Assembly: GCA_020634395.1 (NCBI GenBank)
Contig: JACKBU010000023.1
Coordinates: 1 to 64,000 of the forward strand
From: Ardenticatenaceae bacterium
GTDB taxonomy: Bacteria; Chloroflexota; Anaerolineae; Promineifilales; Promineifilaceae
Direction: 5' to 3'
DNA: 64,000 nt
Position 1 is the first letter of the stretch, and each line of letters begins with the position of its first letter. Shown here piece by piece: positions 17,028 to 25,719 of the stretch. The notes beneath the pieces are model-generated. The model was not told the DNA's origin. It was given only the letters and a program-made list of their open reading frames with translations, and ran no database searches. Both the position numbers and the translations under genes were made by a program.

Positions 17028-17593
17028 GGTTTGGGGGATTGGAGACTGGAGATTGGAGATTGGGGTGTGGCGTGGTTCTCATGTCTCCAGTCTTTAGTCT
17101 CCTGCTTTTCCAGGGTTATAAATTCGTAGGAATAGGGGTTTTTCTCGTCTGGTTCGTGGGCTTCGCGGGCGGTGATGGTCCAGGCGGATTCGTCGTAGGG
17201 CGGGAATTGGGCGTCGCCGTCGAAGGCGGCATGGATGATGGTGAGGTAAAGGCGGTCGGCGTGGGGTAGAAACTGCCGGTAGACGGCCGCGCCGCCGATC
17301 ACCATCACCTCGTCCGCAGCGGCGGCGGCAGCAAGCGCCTGGTCGATAGTGTGGATGACGATGCAGCCCGGAGCCTCATAGTCGCGGTTGTGGGTGAGGA
17401 TGATGTTGGTACGGCCGTGCAGCGGCTTGTACTTCGGCTGGATGGAGTCATACGTTTTGCGGCCCATGATCACCGGTTTGCCCATCGTCAAAGCGACAAA
17501 GTGCTGCATATCGGCCGGTAAGCGCCAGGGGAGACGGCCGTTCTGCCCAATCACACGGTTTTTATCCATAGCAGCAATTAACGAGATGATCAT
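17024..17593 (-). CDS. folA: Dihydrofolate reductase with C-terminal extension
   Basis: A 189-residue DHFR that reduces dihydrofolate to tetrahydrofolate with NADPH. The features are IISLIAAMDKNRVIG, LPWRLPADMQHF (Asp28 in the active-site helix), PVIMGRKTYDSI and VMVIGGAAVYRQFLP. The last roughly 25 residues (EKQETKDWRHENHATPQSP and on) lie beyond the normal family end. They are encoded by the GGAGACTGGAGATTGG intergenic repeat, so a stop-loss into repeat sequence probably created the overlap with the Clp-like gene. It lies downstream of thyA, its functional partner, since thymidylate synthase generates dihydrofolate. Confidence 0.93.
   Translation of the reverse strand: MIISLIAAMDKNRVIGQNGRLPWRLPADMQHFVALTMGKPVIMGRKTYDSIQPKYKPLHGRTNIILTHNRDYEAPGCIVIHTIDQALAAAAAADEVMVIGGAAVYRQFLPHADRLYLTIIHAAFDGDAQFPPYDESAWTITAREAHEPDEKNPYSYEFITLEKQETKDWRHENHATPQSPISSLQSPKP
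17041..17063. repeat. GGAGACTGGAGATTGG repeat, copy 2 (inside the folA 3' end)
   Basis: Identical over 23 bases to 921-943. Here it is translated as part of the C-terminal extension of FolA. A related inverted run, GTCTCCAGTCTTTAGTCTCC, follows at 17082-17101. Confidence 0.8.
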
Positions 17594-17606
17594 AGGAGCT
17601 AGAGAT

Positions 17607-17654
17607 AGAGCGAGAGCTAGAGCAAGAGACGACTCTTGCTCTAGCTCTCGCTCT
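17607..17654. repeat. 22-bp perfect hairpin between thyA and folA
   Basis: Arms 17607-17628 and 17633-17654 are exact reverse complements with a four-base ACGA loop. The arms consist of GAGCTAGAGC-like repeats. It fills the 63-base thyA-folA gap on the transcribed strand, so it could block ribosome drop-through, set relative expression or stabilise the upstream mRNA. There is no T-run. Confidence 0.85.
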
Positions 17655-17656
17655 CG

Positions 17657-18451
17657 CTAAACAGCAATCGGCGCTTTGATGGCCGGGTGGCTTTGATAAT
17701 TTTGCAGGGTGAAATCTTCGTAATGGAAGTCGAAGATGGATTGTACGGCTGGGTTGAGGTACATCTGCGGCAGCGGGTAGGGCGTGCGCGAAAGCTGGAG
17801 GCGGGCCTGTTCCAGGTGGTTTAGGTAGAGGTGGGCGTCGCCAAACGTGTGGACAAAATCGCCGGGCTGGTAGCCGCAGACCTGGGCGACCATCAACGTC
17901 AGCAGGGCGTAGGAGGCGATGTTGAAGGGCACGCCCAGGAAGACGTCGGCGCTGCGTTGGTAGAGCTGGCAGGAGAGACGGCCGTCTGCCACGTAAAATT
18001 GAAACAGTGTGTGGCAGGGCGGCAGGGCCATCTGGTCCACGTCGGCCGGGTTCCAGGCGCTGACGATGTGGCGGCGGGAGTCTGGGTTGGCTTGCAGGCG
18101 GCTGACGAGCTGCGAGATTTGGTCGATGGAACGGCCGTCTGGCGCGGGCCAACTGCGCCATTGATACCCATACACCGGTCCCAGGTCGCCGTTTGCGTCG
18201 GCCCACTCATCCCAGATGCTGACGCCGTGGTCTTGTAGATAGCGCACGTTGGTATCGCCCTGCAAAAACCAGAGCAGCTCGTGGATGATGGAGCGCAGGT
18301 GGAGTTTTTTGGTAGTGACGGCCGGGAAGCCATCGGCCAGATTGAAGCGCATCTGGTAGCCAAAAATGCTCAGCGTGCCGGTTCCGGTGCGGTCATCTTT
18401 GCGAACGCCGTTGTCTAGGATGGTCTGCATCAAGTCCAAATATTGCTGCAT
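17657..18451 (-). CDS. thyA: Thymidylate synthase
   Basis: 264 residues, exactly the length of the E. coli enzyme. It methylates dUMP to dTMP using 5,10-methylene-tetrahydrofolate. The features are RTGTGTLSIFG, the ELLWFLQGDTN loop, the catalytic cysteine in LPPCHTLFQFY, RSADVFLGVPFNIASYALL and the HTFGDAHLYLNH substrate-binding stretch. The product dihydrofolate is recycled by FolA, encoded immediately downstream. The gene order thyA-folA is classic. Confidence 0.97.
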   Translation of the reverse strand: MQQYLDLMQTILDNGVRKDDRTGTGTLSIFGYQMRFNLADGFPAVTTKKLHLRSIIHELLWFLQGDTNVRYLQDHGVSIWDEWADANGDLGPVYGYQWRSWPAPDGRSIDQISQLVSRLQANPDSRRHIVSAWNPADVDQMALPPCHTLFQFYVADGRLSCQLYQRSADVFLGVPFNIASYALLTLMVAQVCGYQPGDFVHTFGDAHLYLNHLEQARLQLSRTPYPLPQMYLNPAVQSIFDFHYEDFTLQNYQSHPAIKAPIAV

Positions 18452-18499
18452 GATATACCCCTGTGGATTGTAGTCGAGACACTGCTTTCGCCGCCGGGG

Positions 18500-18508
18500 A
18501 GTATAGCA
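18500..18508 (-). promoter_or_regulatory. Probable extended -10 promoter element for thyA
   Basis: Read on the minus strand, 18508-18500 is TGCTATACT, an extended -10 box, about 48 bases upstream of the thyA ATG. No convincing -35 box is seen. The same TGCTATAxT wording recurs at other promoters in the window. Confidence 0.45.
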
Positions 18509-18541
18509 CAGGCAGGGTATATTGGCCTATTGGTTTGGAGA

Positions 18542-21127
18542 TCAGGGATTGCAGGGGAATTCGCTGATGACGAGTGGTTTTTCGGCGCTCTGGCCATCGC
18601 CGGAGACGACTTTGCCCGTGCCGGTGACGCGCGGACCGGTGCGGTTGTTGATTTCAAAGCCGAAGCCGGTGGTGAGCGGCCCGGCAACTTTGGTTCCGTT
18701 CCAGTAATAGGTGTAACGGCCGTCTCCGCCCTGGCCCTGCATATAGATGGTGCGGTAGCGGATGCCGGCGGCGCAACGGCCGTCCAGCGGATACAGGTCT
18801 AACGTGAGTTTGGGGCAGGCGCCCGGTGAACAGGCCTCGGCTGTGCTGCTGGAAGCGGGGCGGCTGGCTGGCACCACGGGCAGGGCATCAAAGTTGCCGG
18901 ACCAGGCTACCCGGTCCCCAAAAATATAGCCAGAGTTGTAGTCGCCATCCAGCACGTACAGCCAGTTGCCCTGTTCTGAACGCCCCAAGACGGTGAGGAC
19001 GTCGCCCACATCGCTGATAGCCAGCTCTGCCGCTTCGGCGTCTGGGGCAGCGAAAAGACTGGAAGGCAGCAGGGTGGTGGCTGAGAGCGCCGGCGTGGTG
19101 GCCACGGCCGTAACGGCATCGGTTACGGCGGCCGTGGCGGAGGCCAGGATCGTGGGCGTGGCGGTGGAAGTGGGTGCGAACGTCGATGTGGGCGTCGGCG
19201 AAAGCGACCGGTGGGTGGCGGTGGGTGGTAAGGTGGCCGTGGGCGTCAGCGTGGCGGCGGCAGCCAGGCTTTCGTTTTTTGAAAAGACGACACGGCCGTT
19301 GTGCCCGGCACTGCCACCCACATAAATGACCAAACAAAAAAGACAAACAGCGGCCAGCCAGAACAGGCGCCGACGGCCGTTGGCCAGTCCGACAAAGCCG
19401 GAATGGGCGGCAATCTTTGAGCGCATATAGAGCGACATCGTCGTCAGGGGTCGTTCTGGGCTTGTCGCCGCGGCGAGCGAAACCTGGGGATTATGGGCAA
19501 TGACAATCTTGCTCTGTTCCTCGTTGAGCCATTTGCGCGGCAGTTGGGCCCGATGGGAGGTGCCAGCCGCCAGTTGGTTGGTGACGAAATCGTATAGCTC
19601 GCCAATGGTAACCTGGTCGGCTGTACGGCCGTGGCTCACGCCCTGTTCCAATCCCTGGATGAAAAACTCGGTGAAGCGGGAGGGGCTGGGCTGGCCGCTG
19701 ACGCCGCTCTCCTGCCAGATGTAATCTGTGGCGTCGCTGGCTGTCAGCACAACTCGTTCTTGGCCGCGGCGGCTGAACGATGCCCCGGTATCGATGGCTT
19801 TGCCGATGATGCCAGGCAGAACGGGAGGTGTTTTGGGTGCGGCCAGTAGGGCGCGGCTGTAGTAGCAGTCCAACACCAGGATTTGCTGCTGGGCCGGGCA
19901 GTTATCCATCTCGTCGGCGATGAACAGAGCGGAAACGGCCGTGCCGCGCAGCAGATCGTGTTCCGTATCGGTCGTCGCCAGATGAAGATGTCCGCTGGCG
20001 TCTACAGCCGCGTGGCCGGCAAAATAAAGCAGCAGCAAATCGTCGGATGATTTTTCGGCAAAAAAGCGGGAAATGCTGCGGCGCACGTCGTTTGAGGGTT
20101 CGTCAATCAGGCAAATCACCTCATCGAAGCGGCCAATCCGGGGATTTTTGAGCGCCTGCGCCAGACGTGGCAGGTTGGCGACGGGGCGGATGAGCTGAGA
20201 AAGTATTTCGTCTTCATACGTGCTGTTGCCGATCAACAGCGCCAGCCGCCTGCCCGTTGTGAGGCTGGGCAGGGTGAGTCCTGCGGATTGATTTTGGAGG
20301 TCGATATCTAAGTGGCAGGCGACATTGGTCAGGTCATCCGCGAAGGCGACGGCCGTCTGATACCGACTCTCGCGCTGTTTGGCCATCACTTTGGCGATGA
20401 CGGGCTGGCAGGCGGCAGGCACACTGGGCTGCATATCTTGCAGGCGCGGCACAGGCTCAAAAATGTGTTTGACGGCCAGGCCAATGGGGGTGTTTGTCTG
20501 GTAAGGATGCTGCCCGGTGAGCATTTCGAAGAGGATGACGCCGAGGGTGTAGATATCGGAACGGCCGTCTATTTCCACCTCTGCCTGGATTTGTTCCGGA
20601 CTCATATAAGCTGGCGTACCTACGGCGCCGCCCGTTTCCGTCAGCTTGGTATGTTCGTACGTAAACTTGGCTGTACCAAAATCCGAGATAAATGGTTCGT
20701 TGCGCTGATCAAACAGGATGTTGCTGGGTTTTAAATCCCGGTGAACAATGCCGCGACGATGCACTTCATCCAATGCGGGGGCCAGATGTTGCAGAATGCG
20801 CACCGCTTCCTGAATGTTGATCGGCCCCTGCTTCAAGCGGTCGGTTAACGAACCACCGGCCATAAACCGCATGACCAAAAAGGGTTGGTCGTCCTGTTCA
20901 CCAAAATCGTAGACGGGGACGATAGCCGGATGGTCTAGAGAGGCAACGATTTTAGCTTCACGGTCAAAACGACGGCGGAAAGTGCTGTGATGGAGCAGTT
21001 CCAAGGGCAGCAGCTTGATGGCAACATCGCGCTCGAAATGGGGATCGTGCGCCAGATAGACAGTGGACATTCCTCCACGGCCCAGCTCTGCCTTAATCTG
21101 ATAACGGCCGATGTTTTGTGGTAACAT
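18542..21127 (-). CDS. Transmembrane Ser/Thr kinase fused to a caspase-like (C14) protease domain
   Basis: An 861-residue multidomain protein. Residues 8-270 are a Hanks-type kinase with LGRGGMSTVY, Lys38, HRDLKPSN (Asp131) and SDFGTAKF (Asp149). Residues about 293-545 are a caspase-fold peptidase: RRLALLIGNSTYED, the His dyad residue in LYFAGHA (His372) and Cys421 in LDCYYS. One membrane span follows at about 588-606, then a Thr/Pro-rich linker, an SH3-like segment (LAISDVGDVLTVLGRSEQGN) and a cysteine-containing extracellular domain (CPKLTLDLYPLDGRC). This places kinase and protease inside and a sensor outside. It is monocistronic. The ATG at 21125-21127 lies at the predicted transcription start. 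Kinase-caspase fusions are known; their substrates are not. Confidence 0.9.
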   Translation of the reverse strand: MLPQNIGRYQIKAELGRGGMSTVYLAHDPHFERDVAIKLLPLELLHHSTFRRRFDREAKIVASLDHPAIVPVYDFGEQDDQPFLVMRFMAGGSLTDRLKQGPINIQEAVRILQHLAPALDEVHRRGIVHRDLKPSNILFDQRNEPFISDFGTAKFTYEHTKLTETGGAVGTPAYMSPEQIQAEVEIDGRSDIYTLGVILFEMLTGQHPYQTNTPIGLAVKHIFEPVPRLQDMQPSVPAACQPVIAKVMAKQRESRYQTAVAFADDLTNVACHLDIDLQNQSAGLTLPSLTTGRRLALLIGNSTYEDEILSQLIRPVANLPRLAQALKNPRIGRFDEVICLIDEPSNDVRRSISRFFAEKSSDDLLLLYFAGHAAVDASGHLHLATTDTEHDLLRGTAVSALFIADEMDNCPAQQQILVLDCYYSRALLAAPKTPPVLPGIIGKAIDTGASFSRRGQERVVLTASDATDYIWQESGVSGQPSPSRFTEFFIQGLEQGVSHGRTADQVTIGELYDFVTNQLAAGTSHRAQLPRKWLNEEQSKIVIAHNPQVSLAAATSPERPLTTMSLYMRSKIAAHSGFVGLANGRRRLFWLAAVCLFCLVIYVGGSAGHNGRVVFSKNESLAAAATLTPTATLPPTATHRSLSPTPTSTFAPTSTATPTILASATAAVTDAVTAVATTPALSATTLLPSSLFAAPDAEAAELAISDVGDVLTVLGRSEQGNWLYVLDGDYNSGYIFGDRVAWSGNFDALPVVPASRPASSSTAEACSPGACPKLTLDLYPLDGRCAAGIRYRTIYMQGQGGDGRYTYYWNGTKVAGPLTTGFGFEINNRTGPRVTGTGKVVSGDGQSAEKPLVISEFPCNP

Positions 21128-21134
21128 TAATTTG

Positions 21135-21162
21135 ATTATAAATAGGCCAAAAGTCCCTTCAA
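21135..21162 (-). promoter_or_regulatory. Promoter of the kinase-caspase gene, apparently giving a leaderless mRNA
   Basis: On the minus strand, TTGAAG (21162-21157) and TATAAT (21140-21135) are 16 bases apart. The expected start point, about seven bases downstream, coincides with the ATG at 21127, and no ribosome site could fit. Confidence 0.6.
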
Positions 21163-21284
21163 CCCAATATTTGCGGAATGTTCACGCTCTCCACATAGTA
21201 TTTAGTTCCTATTTACCGATACAAAAATCGGGCAATGTCTTCCCTTTTCTCTGACTTTATGTTACCTTGTGAGTACTCAGTTCC

Positions 21285-21313
21285 TTCAAATGTGTGAGTG
21301 GCTTTGGTATAAT
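21285..21313 (+). promoter_or_regulatory. Promoter of the LysM lipoprotein gene
   Basis: TTCAAA at 21285-21290 and TATAAT at 21308-21313 are 17 bases apart, and TGG before the -10 gives an extended box. It lies 58 bases upstream of the ATG. Confidence 0.6.
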
Positions 21314-21371
21314 GCGTGTTTGGAGTATGCAACGGCCGCTGGGACTGAATGTCCTGAATCAAGGAGGCATT

Positions 21372-21785
21372 ATGCGCCGGTTAGTTTTGATCTTATTTGT
21401 TTTGCTTCTATTAGCTGCTTGTAGCAATAATAACCAGGATTCTTTTACACTACCTACTTCGCTTACCAATGGACTGGACCTGGAAGGGGACGCGACGGTC
21501 CCGCCGGCGGCGCCGCGGGTTGAGGTTACACCTACGCCGCCGCTGCCGCCTACTTTTACACCTGTGCCGATGGTCCACCAGGGCCACTTGTACTTGCTGC
21601 CGGTGTCCGGTGCAGATGGTACGGTGCAGTACGTCCATATCGTGCGTCCGGGGGATACGTTAACCGGACTAAGCAAGTTTTACGGCGTGTCGGCCGACGA
21701 GGTGGCACGGGTGAACCATATTAAAAATCAGAATTTGATTGAGGTGGGGGAGCCGCTGGTTATACCGATTACGGCCGTTCCCTGA
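21372..21785 (+). CDS. LysM-domain lipoprotein
   Basis: A 137-residue exported lipoprotein. The start at 21372 is supported by AAGGAGG four bases upstream and by the immediate signal sequence with lipobox LAAC (Cys17). A Pro/Thr-rich spacer leads to a single LysM domain at about residues 88-133 (HIVRPGDTLTGLSKFYGVS, then NQNLIEVGEPLVIP). LysM binds N-acetylglucosamine-containing glycans such as peptidoglycan. There is no catalytic domain, so the protein is probably a wall-binding anchor. It is monocistronic, bounded by its own promoter and a strong terminator. Confidence 0.88.
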   Translation: MRRLVLILFVLLLLAACSNNNQDSFTLPTSLTNGLDLEGDATVPPAAPRVEVTPTPPLPPTFTPVPMVHQGHLYLLPVSGADGTVQYVHIVRPGDTLTGLSKFYGVSADEVARVNHIKNQNLIEVGEPLVIPITAVP

Positions 21786-21800
21786 CGATTGAAACGCAAC

Positions 21801-21832
21801 AAAAAAGCCCGCCGACACCGGCGGGCTTTTTT
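21801..21832. terminator. Strong bidirectional Rho-independent terminator
   Basis: Perfect 14-base arms (21801-21814 and 21819-21832) have a GC-rich core GCCCGCCG, a four-base ACAC loop and A6/T6 flanks. It lies between the convergent LysM and clpC genes and works on both strands. Confidence 0.95.
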
Positions 21833-21855
21833 ATTTGTTTTGTTGGGGGACAAGT

Positions 21856-24363
21856 TTAAGGTGTTGGAAGGACTTCTTCGGCTACGGTATCTTCACCTTC
21901 GTTCACGTCGTCTTTGTGGCGCAGAGTAATCTTATCATCGACCACATCCACGATAACCACTTCGCCTTCCTTAAACTTCCCAGATAACACTGCATCGGAG
22001 AGCAGGTCTTCGACTTCGGTCTGGATCAGGCGGCGTAACGGCCGTGCGCCAAACTCGGCATCATAACCATGCTCACCCAGCCAGGCGCGGGCGTCTTTGC
22101 TCACTTCCAGTACCAGATCATGGTCAACAAGCCGTTCATTGACTTCCGTCAAGATGATGTCCACGATGTGACGGATATCCGCTGGCGACAGTTGGCGGAA
22201 TACGATGATGCTGTCCACGCGGTTGATAAACTCCGGCCGGAACTGACGCTTCAACTCGTCGGTCAGCGTTTTACGCATTTCGGTGTACTGCGCTTTTTCT
22301 TCGGTAACTTCATCCCGCTGGAAGGCAAAGCCCATGTTGGGACCACGTTTGATGGTGTCAGCCCCGACGTTGGAGGTCATGATAATGATTGTATTGCGGA
22401 AGTTGACCCGCTGACCTTTGGCATCGGACAGATGCCCTTCTTCCATGATCTGCAGCAGGAGGTTGAAGGCTTCTGGATGGGCCTTTTCGATTTCATCAAA
22501 GACAACGATGGAATACGGCCGTCTCCTCACAGCTTCCGTCAACTGCCCGGCATCTTCATAACCCACGTATCCAGGCGGCGAACCGACCAGACGGGCCACA
22601 TTATGCCGTTCCATAAACTCAGACATATCCAACTGCACCAGGGCATCTTCGCTGCCAAATAAGAAATTGGCCAGCGCCTTGGTCAGCTCAGTCTTGCCCA
22701 CGCCGGTCGGCCCCAAAAAGATGAAAGAGCCAATGGGGCGGTTCGGATCTTTCAGGCCAGCCCGGGCACGGCGTACCGCTTTGGAGATGGCCTGGATCGC
22801 GTCCTCTTGGCCCACAATATGCTGCCGCAGCTCTTCTTCCATGCGTAGCAGCCGGGCAGATTCTTGTTCAGTGAACTGGTAAACAGGAATACCTGTCCAC
22901 ATAGCCAAAACCTCGGCGATGTCTTCGGCCGTCACATTCACGCCTTCACCGGCGCCTGAAACGGCCCGCATCTGGTCCAGCCGCTGCTGAACTTCCTGTT
23001 CCCGCTCTGTCCACTCTTCGATGTCTTCCTGGCGGCCTTCTTCGACAGCCAGCTCACGCTCTTCGCGAATGTCGCGCAGCTCTTCGTAGGCAATCTGAAT
23101 ATCGGCCGGCTGCGGCATACGGTACATGCGCACTCGAGAAGCGCTTTCATCAATAAGGTCGATCGCCTTATCGGGCAGGAAACGCTCCGTAACATAGCGC
23201 GTGGAGAGATTAACGGCCGCTTCGATAGCCTCTTCTGTAATGTATAAGTTGTGATGCGACTCGTATGCGCCCTTAATACCGCGCAAAATTTGAATCGTTT
23301 CTTCCGAGCTCGGCTCATCCACGCGAATGGACTGGAAGCGACGTTCGAGGGCTGCATCGCTCTCAATGTATTTGCGATACTCTTCCAGAGTCGTAGCGCC
23401 AATGCACTGGAGTTCGCCGCGCGCCAGGGCAGGTTTCAAGATGTTGGCCGCGTCTACAGAACTGCCCGCCGAGCCTGCGCCCACCAACATGTGAACCTCA
23501 TCGATGAAGAGGATGGCGTCACTGGACTTCAATTCGTCAATCACGCGCTTAAGACGCTCTTCAAACTGGCCTCGGTACATCGTTCCGGCAACCAGGCTGC
23601 CTACATCCAACTGCAAAACGCGTTTGTTATGCAGGATTTCCGGCACTCGCCCTTCGACAATGCGTTGGGCCAGGCCTTCGATGATGGCCGTCTTACCCAC
23701 ACCCGGCTCGCCGATGAGGGCGGGATTGTTCTTGGTACGCCGGGCCAGAATCTGGATAACACGCTCAATTTCTGTGTTACGGCCGATGACCGGGTCCAGC
23801 TTTCCTTCTTCAGCCAGCACAGTCAGATCTGTGGCCAGCTGATCGACCATGGGGGTTTTGCTTTTTTCTTTTCTCACACGTTTAGGAGCTTGCGGTTCGC
23901 CCGTTGCTACCGGGCTTTCCTTAAGCATTTGTTTGGTTTGCCGGCGAATTTGCTCGGCGCTAATTCCGAATTTGCGGAGGACGTCGATGGCGACGCCTTC
24001 ATTTTGCCGGGCCATACCCAGCAGCAAGTGTTCTGTGCTAATGTAATGTTGGCCCATTCTACGGGCTTCTTCTACGGCTAATTCCAGCAGGCGTTTTGTG
24101 CTTGGGGAAAGTTCGATTTTTGTAAATGGCGTTCGAGTGCTGGGACCGCTGGACAGGCGCTCGACCATAGCCTGCACACGAACTACGTCCAGGCCCAGCT
24201 CCCGAAGCACGCGACCGGCCACGCCTCCTTCTTCACGCAGGAGGCCAATAAGGACATGTTCGCTGCCGATGTAGCTGTGGTTCAGCCGTTCGGCTTCTTC
24301 TTGGGCCAGACTTAGGACGCGACGAGCGCGTTGTGTAAAACGTTCCCAATTTTTCGAGTTCAC
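21856..24363 (-). CDS. clpC: ATP-dependent Clp protease ATP-binding subunit ClpC
   Basis: An 835-residue class I Hsp100 unfoldase. It has duplicated Clp N-domain repeats at residues 1-145 (FTQRARRVLSLAQEEAERL, then SPSTKRLLELAVEEARRMG). D1 has Walker A GEPGVGKT (Lys224) and FIDEVHMLVGAG; a short ClpC-type middle domain follows at about 420-480. D2 has GPTGVGKTEL (Lys557), the pore loop GSPPGYVGYE and VFDEIEKAH. It feeds substrates to ClpP, which is not in this window. The start is GTG at 24361-24363 with GAGGTG six bases upstream. It follows rpsA by 42 bases and is probably co-transcribed with it. Confidence 0.95.
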   Translation of the reverse strand: MNSKNWERFTQRARRVLSLAQEEAERLNHSYIGSEHVLIGLLREEGGVAGRVLRELGLDVVRVQAMVERLSSGPSTRTPFTKIELSPSTKRLLELAVEEARRMGQHYISTEHLLLGMARQNEGVAIDVLRKFGISAEQIRRQTKQMLKESPVATGEPQAPKRVRKEKSKTPMVDQLATDLTVLAEEGKLDPVIGRNTEIERVIQILARRTKNNPALIGEPGVGKTAIIEGLAQRIVEGRVPEILHNKRVLQLDVGSLVAGTMYRGQFEERLKRVIDELKSSDAILFIDEVHMLVGAGSAGSSVDAANILKPALARGELQCIGATTLEEYRKYIESDAALERRFQSIRVDEPSSEETIQILRGIKGAYESHHNLYITEEAIEAAVNLSTRYVTERFLPDKAIDLIDESASRVRMYRMPQPADIQIAYEELRDIREERELAVEEGRQEDIEEWTEREQEVQQRLDQMRAVSGAGEGVNVTAEDIAEVLAMWTGIPVYQFTEQESARLLRMEEELRQHIVGQEDAIQAISKAVRRARAGLKDPNRPIGSFIFLGPTGVGKTELTKALANFLFGSEDALVQLDMSEFMERHNVARLVGSPPGYVGYEDAGQLTEAVRRRPYSIVVFDEIEKAHPEAFNLLLQIMEEGHLSDAKGQRVNFRNTIIIMTSNVGADTIKRGPNMGFAFQRDEVTEEKAQYTEMRKTLTDELKRQFRPEFINRVDSIIVFRQLSPADIRHIVDIILTEVNERLVDHDLVLEVSKDARAWLGEHGYDAEFGARPLRRLIQTEVEDLLSDAVLSGKFKEGEVVIVDVVDDKITLRHKDDVNEGEDTVAEEVLPTP

Positions 24364-24405
24364 TGTTTTTCACCTCGAATTGCTGAAAGCGGAGATCAGA
24401 TTGGC

Positions 24406-25572
24406 TCAGACGGAGTTTATCATCTCGAGGTCTGCTTCCAGATAGTCAGCGGAGGCAACCTGTTTTATGCTTAAACCGAGTTGTCGCTGGTCAGGATCAA
24501 TGCGTATGATGCGGACAGTCACTTCCTGTGCTGGTTTTAAGACTTCGCGCGGATGGTTGATGTGTTCGTCAGACAATTCAGAAATGTGAATAAGCCCTTC
24601 CAGTTCATACTCGTCGTGCAGACGGGCAAATGCACCAAACTTGGTCAGTTTGGTAACCGTGGCCGTGGCTAGCTGGCCTTCTCGGTAAGTATCTTTGATC
24701 AAGGTCCAGGGATCAGGCTCCAGCCGTTTAAGGCTGAGGGCCAGCCGCTGGCGCGCCTGATCTACCTTTAATACATAAACATTCACATTTTCGCCCACGC
24801 TTAGTTTTTCGGCGGGGCTGTTGATGCGTTTCCAGCTAAGTTCTGAGAGGTGGACGAGGCCTTCGATGCCGCCTATATCGATGAAAGCGCCAAAATCGGC
24901 CAGATTGACGACGTGTCCTTCGCAAATGTCGCCTTCCTGGATGGAATCAAACAATTCACCACGGCGCGCATCGCGAATTTCTTGGGCGGCGGCTTTTTCG
25001 GAAAGGATCAGGCGGTTGCGTTCGCGGTTCGCTTCGATGACTTTGAGGAATATTTTTTTGCCGACGAGTTTTTGAAAGGAAGGTTGCTGGTCGGCATCTC
25101 TGGTTACGGCCGTTTGCCGCGATGGTTGCAGTTGGGAGTTGGGTACAAACCCACGCAGGTGACCTAACTTTACCAGGACGCCACCTCTATTGTAGCCGAC
25201 AATCACTGTCTCGTAGACATCTTGTGTTTCGAGAAGGTTTTCCGCGTCTAGCCAGTCTTGCTGGGCAGCTGCTTTGACGTAAGACAAAATCGTGTTGCCG
25301 GCTTCGTCTTCCGGGTCTACAACATAGACGGGTATTTTACTTCCCACGGCCAAAATGGCGCGCGTTTTTTCATCGAGCGAGTCTACTTCGCGGTTGGTAA
25401 TCAATCCTTCCGACTTTGCGCCAATGTCCACCAATATTTCGTTGTTCCGGTGCTCTACCACATGTCCATACCGGATTTCTCCAGCAACCGGTAGACTAAA
25501 ATCGCTCTCTAACAAGTAGTCCATTAGGTGTTCAGAAACACCGCTCCCCGATCCAGTTGAATTGCTTGCCAA
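24406..25572 (-). CDS. rpsA: S1 RNA-binding domain protein, ribosomal protein S1
   Basis: A 388-residue protein with four S1 (OB-fold) domains, at about residues 30-95, 115-185, 205-270 and 290-360. The third is best conserved (GDICEGHVVNLADFGAFIDIGGIEGLVHLSEL, cut here into GHVVNLADFGAFIDIGG and GLVHLSELSW). It binds mRNA on the 30S subunit. Four domains are typical of the shorter S1 of Gram-positive-type lineages. The start is TTG at 25570-25572 with a GAGAGGA site. ClpC follows downstream. Confidence 0.9.
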   Translation of the reverse strand: MASNSTGSGSGVSEHLMDYLLESDFSLPVAGEIRYGHVVEHRNNEILVDIGAKSEGLITNREVDSLDEKTRAILAVGSKIPVYVVDPEDEAGNTILSYVKAAAQQDWLDAENLLETQDVYETVIVGYNRGGVLVKLGHLRGFVPNSQLQPSRQTAVTRDADQQPSFQKLVGKKIFLKVIEANRERNRLILSEKAAAQEIRDARRGELFDSIQEGDICEGHVVNLADFGAFIDIGGIEGLVHLSELSWKRINSPAEKLSVGENVNVYVLKVDQARQRLALSLKRLEPDPWTLIKDTYREGQLATATVTKLTKFGAFARLHDEYELEGLIHISELSDEHINHPREVLKPAQEVTVRIIRIDPDQRQLGLSIKQVASADYLEADLEMINSV

Positions 25573-25621
25573 GATGTTTTGTCCTCTCTTGTAACCAGAA
25601 ATGATCCGGCATTTTTCTCTG

Positions 25622-25649
25622 ATTATACTGAGTTTAGATGTATTGGCAA
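25622..25649 (-). promoter_or_regulatory. Promoter of rpsA-clpC
   Basis: On the minus strand TTGCCA (25649-25644) and TATAAT (25627-25622) are 16 bases apart, close to consensus. They imply a leader of roughly 43 bases before the TTG start of rpsA. Confidence 0.7.
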
Positions 25650-25719
25650 TACACCCTCTCTGGTGTTAATCAAGCTCATATGTAGCCCTGACGGCCGTCT
25701 TGGGCTATGATTTGTCCGC

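Noticed and set aside
17594..17656. Folded thyA-folA gap as a tRNA or small RNA gene
   Set aside because: One simple long hairpin of low-complexity arms, no cloverleaf.
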